A stretch of DNA of 64,000 nt, taken from Bufo bufo (Eukaryota > Chordata > Amphibia > Anura > Bufonidae). Below the pieces are notes generated by a model. That model worked only from the letters and a program-made list of their open reading frames with translations, had not been told where the DNA came from and searched no databases. The DNA lies in assembly GCF_905171765.1 (NCBI RefSeq), contig NC_053391.1, positions 154,685,565 through 154,749,564 of the forward strand, written 5' to 3'. Both the position numbers and the translations under genes were made by a program. The number at the start of each line of letters is the position of its first letter. Within the stretch, counting starts at the first letter, position 1. Below, in pieces: positions 62,231 to 64,000 of the stretch.

Positions 62231-62870
62231 CTAGTGTTGAGCGCGAATATCCGAATTACGAATATTTATTTCAAATATCGCAACTTCGAGAATTCGCTAA
62301 TATTTTGAATATAGTGCTATATATTCGCTATATCGAATATTCGTCATTTTTAAACATCTAAAAACATGATTCCTCCCTGCTTCTTGCATTGGCCCACAAG
62401 CAAATTAAGCAGGGAGGAATCATGACTTTAGATGGGAAAAATGACAAATATTCAAAAAAAATTATATATAGCAATATATCAAATATATTAGTTTTTTTGA
62501 ATATTCGTAATATTCTAAAACAAGAATATATAGCAATATAGCGAATATTCAAAAAAATGAATATAGAGCAATTTAGCTAATATAGTGCTATAATATTCTT
62601 TGTCTAATAGTTGTAATTTTTTTTTCATCTGATGTTCAGATTGGAAAAAAATTACAACTATTAAAAAAAAGATTATAGCACTATATTAGCTAAATTGCTC
62701 TACATTTGTTTTGTTTTTTCGAATATTCGCTATATTGCTATATATTCTTGTTTTAGAATATTACAAATATTCGAAAAAACTAATATACAGCACTATATCG
62801 AATATATTTGTTTTTTAGAATATTTATCTTTTTTTTCCATCTCAAATCATGATTCCTCCCTGCTTACGTT
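62231..62870. mobile_element. AT-rich palindromic hAT-type MITE
   Basis: It begins CTAGTGTTGAGCGCGAATAT, a hAT-type terminus like those at 12688 and 35247, and continues in CGAATATTCG-rich sequence. Two hairpins are clear: CATGATTCCTCCCTGCTT (about 62366) with its reverse complement near 62408-62424, and a ~70-bp arm pair around TAATAGTTGTAATTTTTTTT (about 62559-62700). A further CATGATTCCTCCCTGCTTA near 62848 suggests another arm. The right terminus is missing because the next element begins. Confidence 0.6.
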
Positions 62871-62876
62871 ACTTAA

Positions 62877-63648
62877 CCACCTCAGCCCCTATGGCTTAAA
62901 CACCCTGAAAGACCAGGCCACTTTTTACACTTCTGACCTACACTACTTTCACCGTTTATTGATCGGTCATGCAACTTACCACCCAAATGAATTTTACCTC
63001 CTTTTCTTCTCACTAATAGAGCTTTCATTTGGTGGTATTTCATTGCTGCTGACATTTTTACTTTTTTTGTTATTAATCGAAATTTAACGATTTTTTTGCA
63101 AAAAAATGACATTTTTCACTTTCAGTTGTAAAATTTTGCAAAAAAAACGAGATCCATATACAAATTTTGCTCTAAATTTATTGTTCTACATGTCTTTGAT
63201 AAAAAAAAAATGTTTGGGTAAAAAAAAAATGGTTTGGGTAAAAGTTATAGCGTTTACAAACTATGGTACAAAAATGTGAATTTCCGCTTTTTGAAGCAGC
63301 TCTGACTTTCTGAGCACCTGTCATGTTTCCTGAGGTTCTACAATGCCCAGACAGTACAAACACCCCACAAATGACCCCATTTCGGAAAGTAGACACCCTA
63401 AGGTATTCGCTGATGGGCATAGTGAGTTCATCGAACTTTTTATTTTTTGTCACAAGTTAGCGGAAAATTATGATTATTTTTTTTTTTTTCTTACAAAGTC
63501 TCATATTCCACTAACTTGTGACAAAAAATAAAAAGTTCTATGAACTCACTATGCCCATCACGAAATACCTTGGGGTCTCTTCTTTCCAAAATGGGGTCAC
63601 TTGTGGGGTAGTTATACTGCCCTGGCATTCTAGGGGCCCAAATGTGTG
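62877..63648. mobile_element. TTAA-type element (second copy), truncated
   Basis: Starting CCACCTCAGCCCC after TTAA (62873-62876), it matches the first 500 bp of the element at 19821 nearly throughout and then one type-B palindrome (centre near 63480). Type-A palindromes are absent. It is interrupted at 63649 by another TTAA insertion and the right end is outside the window. Confidence 0.75.
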
Positions 63649-63652
63649 TTAA

Positions 63653-64000
63653 AGGGACTCTGTCACCACTTTCTAACCCCCCCTTTTCAAAGTATTGTTA
63701 TCTGCATGGCGCCCCTGTGATTATAAATGTGTTGTTAGAAGTTAAATTCGCCGTCTCCTTTTGATAAAAAGAGCTTTTATCTAACCTGTCAATCTTCTTG
63801 ATAAGGTGCCCAGGGCGTTTCTTTTCGTCTCAATCTGCCGCCCGCCGCCGCCACCGTTGGTGCCCAGCTCCTCCCCTCATGCTTTCAGCGCCGCCTGAAT
63901 GTAATCAAATACGCCTCCGGCTCTCTCTGTGCCCCCTCCTCCTTTTCAAAGATCCCGCGCGTGCGCACAGGGCTGTGCCTGATGCGCCCGTGCGGACATT
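63653..64000. mobile_element. TTAA MITE entering from the right edge
   Basis: After TTAA (63649-63652) the terminus AGGGACTCTGTCACCACTTT resembles those of TTAA MITEs (compare 56337). The rest is GC-rich and non-coding to the window edge, so only the left end can be judged. Confidence 0.55.

Noticed and set aside
1..64000. Host protein-coding gene or bacterial-type defence system
   Set aside because: Every convincing protein signature belongs to a transposable element; unassigned stretches show no exon-like conserved motif that I can recognise.

Overview
This is a eukaryotic nuclear window built almost entirely from transposable elements. The mix (Penelope-like retroelements with GIY-YIG endonucleases, CR1-type LINEs, BED-finger hAT transposons, Tc1/mariner, piggyBac, TTAA- and TWA-flanked MITEs, and one Ty3/gypsy retrotransposon) is what one expects of a large vertebrate genome. 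An anuran amphibian is my best guess, from the repeat families rather than from any host gene. I found no convincing host exon, no tRNA, and no bacterial or viral operon.

Layout. 1-4551: Penelope-like element 1 (minus), broken reading frames, with a hammerhead-ribozyme motif at its 5' end. 4790-6184: MITEs and the leader repeats of a hAT element. 6185-12688: degenerate hAT transposon 1, carrying three antisense 18S rRNA-derived pieces. 13420-15182: two TTAA-flanked elements. 15650-16320: decayed L1-like remnant. 16491-19430: non-autonomous hAT with a perfect 8-bp target duplication, holding a 38-bp minisatellite and a nested MITE. 19821-23082: TTAA-flanked element made of four back-to-back ~320-bp palindromes and a 191-bp tandem repeat. 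23368-24276: TTA-flanked MITE split by a solo LTR. 24285-28612: CR1 LINE with three separate insertions. 28613-32557: Penelope-like element 2 (plus), split by a LINE fragment and ending with a second hammerhead motif. 32972-34568: Tc1 DD34E element. 34860-35025: Penelope remnant with a third hammerhead motif. 35247-about 51420: hAT transposon 2, whose 5' part is a 118-bp satellite split by a very young Ty3/gypsy element (40228-45445) and whose transposase is split by a solo LTR. 51423-52988 and 58503-60065: two DD37E Tc1-like elements in opposite orientation; the second encodes an uninterrupted 338-aa transposase. 53735-55056: old Tc1 remnant with a MITE inside. 56337-57130: MITEs. 60068-61545: palindrome, hAT end and broken piggyBac transposase. 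61789-64000: further MITEs and TTAA elements.

The genes do not form a pathway. What connects them is nesting, and exact target-site duplications let the order be read: CR1 was hit by a solo LTR, a palindromic insert and Penelope 2; Penelope 2 was hit by a LINE; hAT 2 was hit by the gypsy element, by a solo LTR and by a DD37E element. The most intact items are the DD37E copy at 58503-60065 and the gypsy element, whose two 691-bp LTRs differ at only two positions by my reading.

The observations I rate highest are the three hammerhead-like motifs with palindromic stem III, the antisense 18S rRNA segments inside hAT 1, the intact DD37E transposase, the paired CATGTGA boxes upstream of the TATA-like box in five copies of one LTR family, and the palindrome cascade at 20418-21860.
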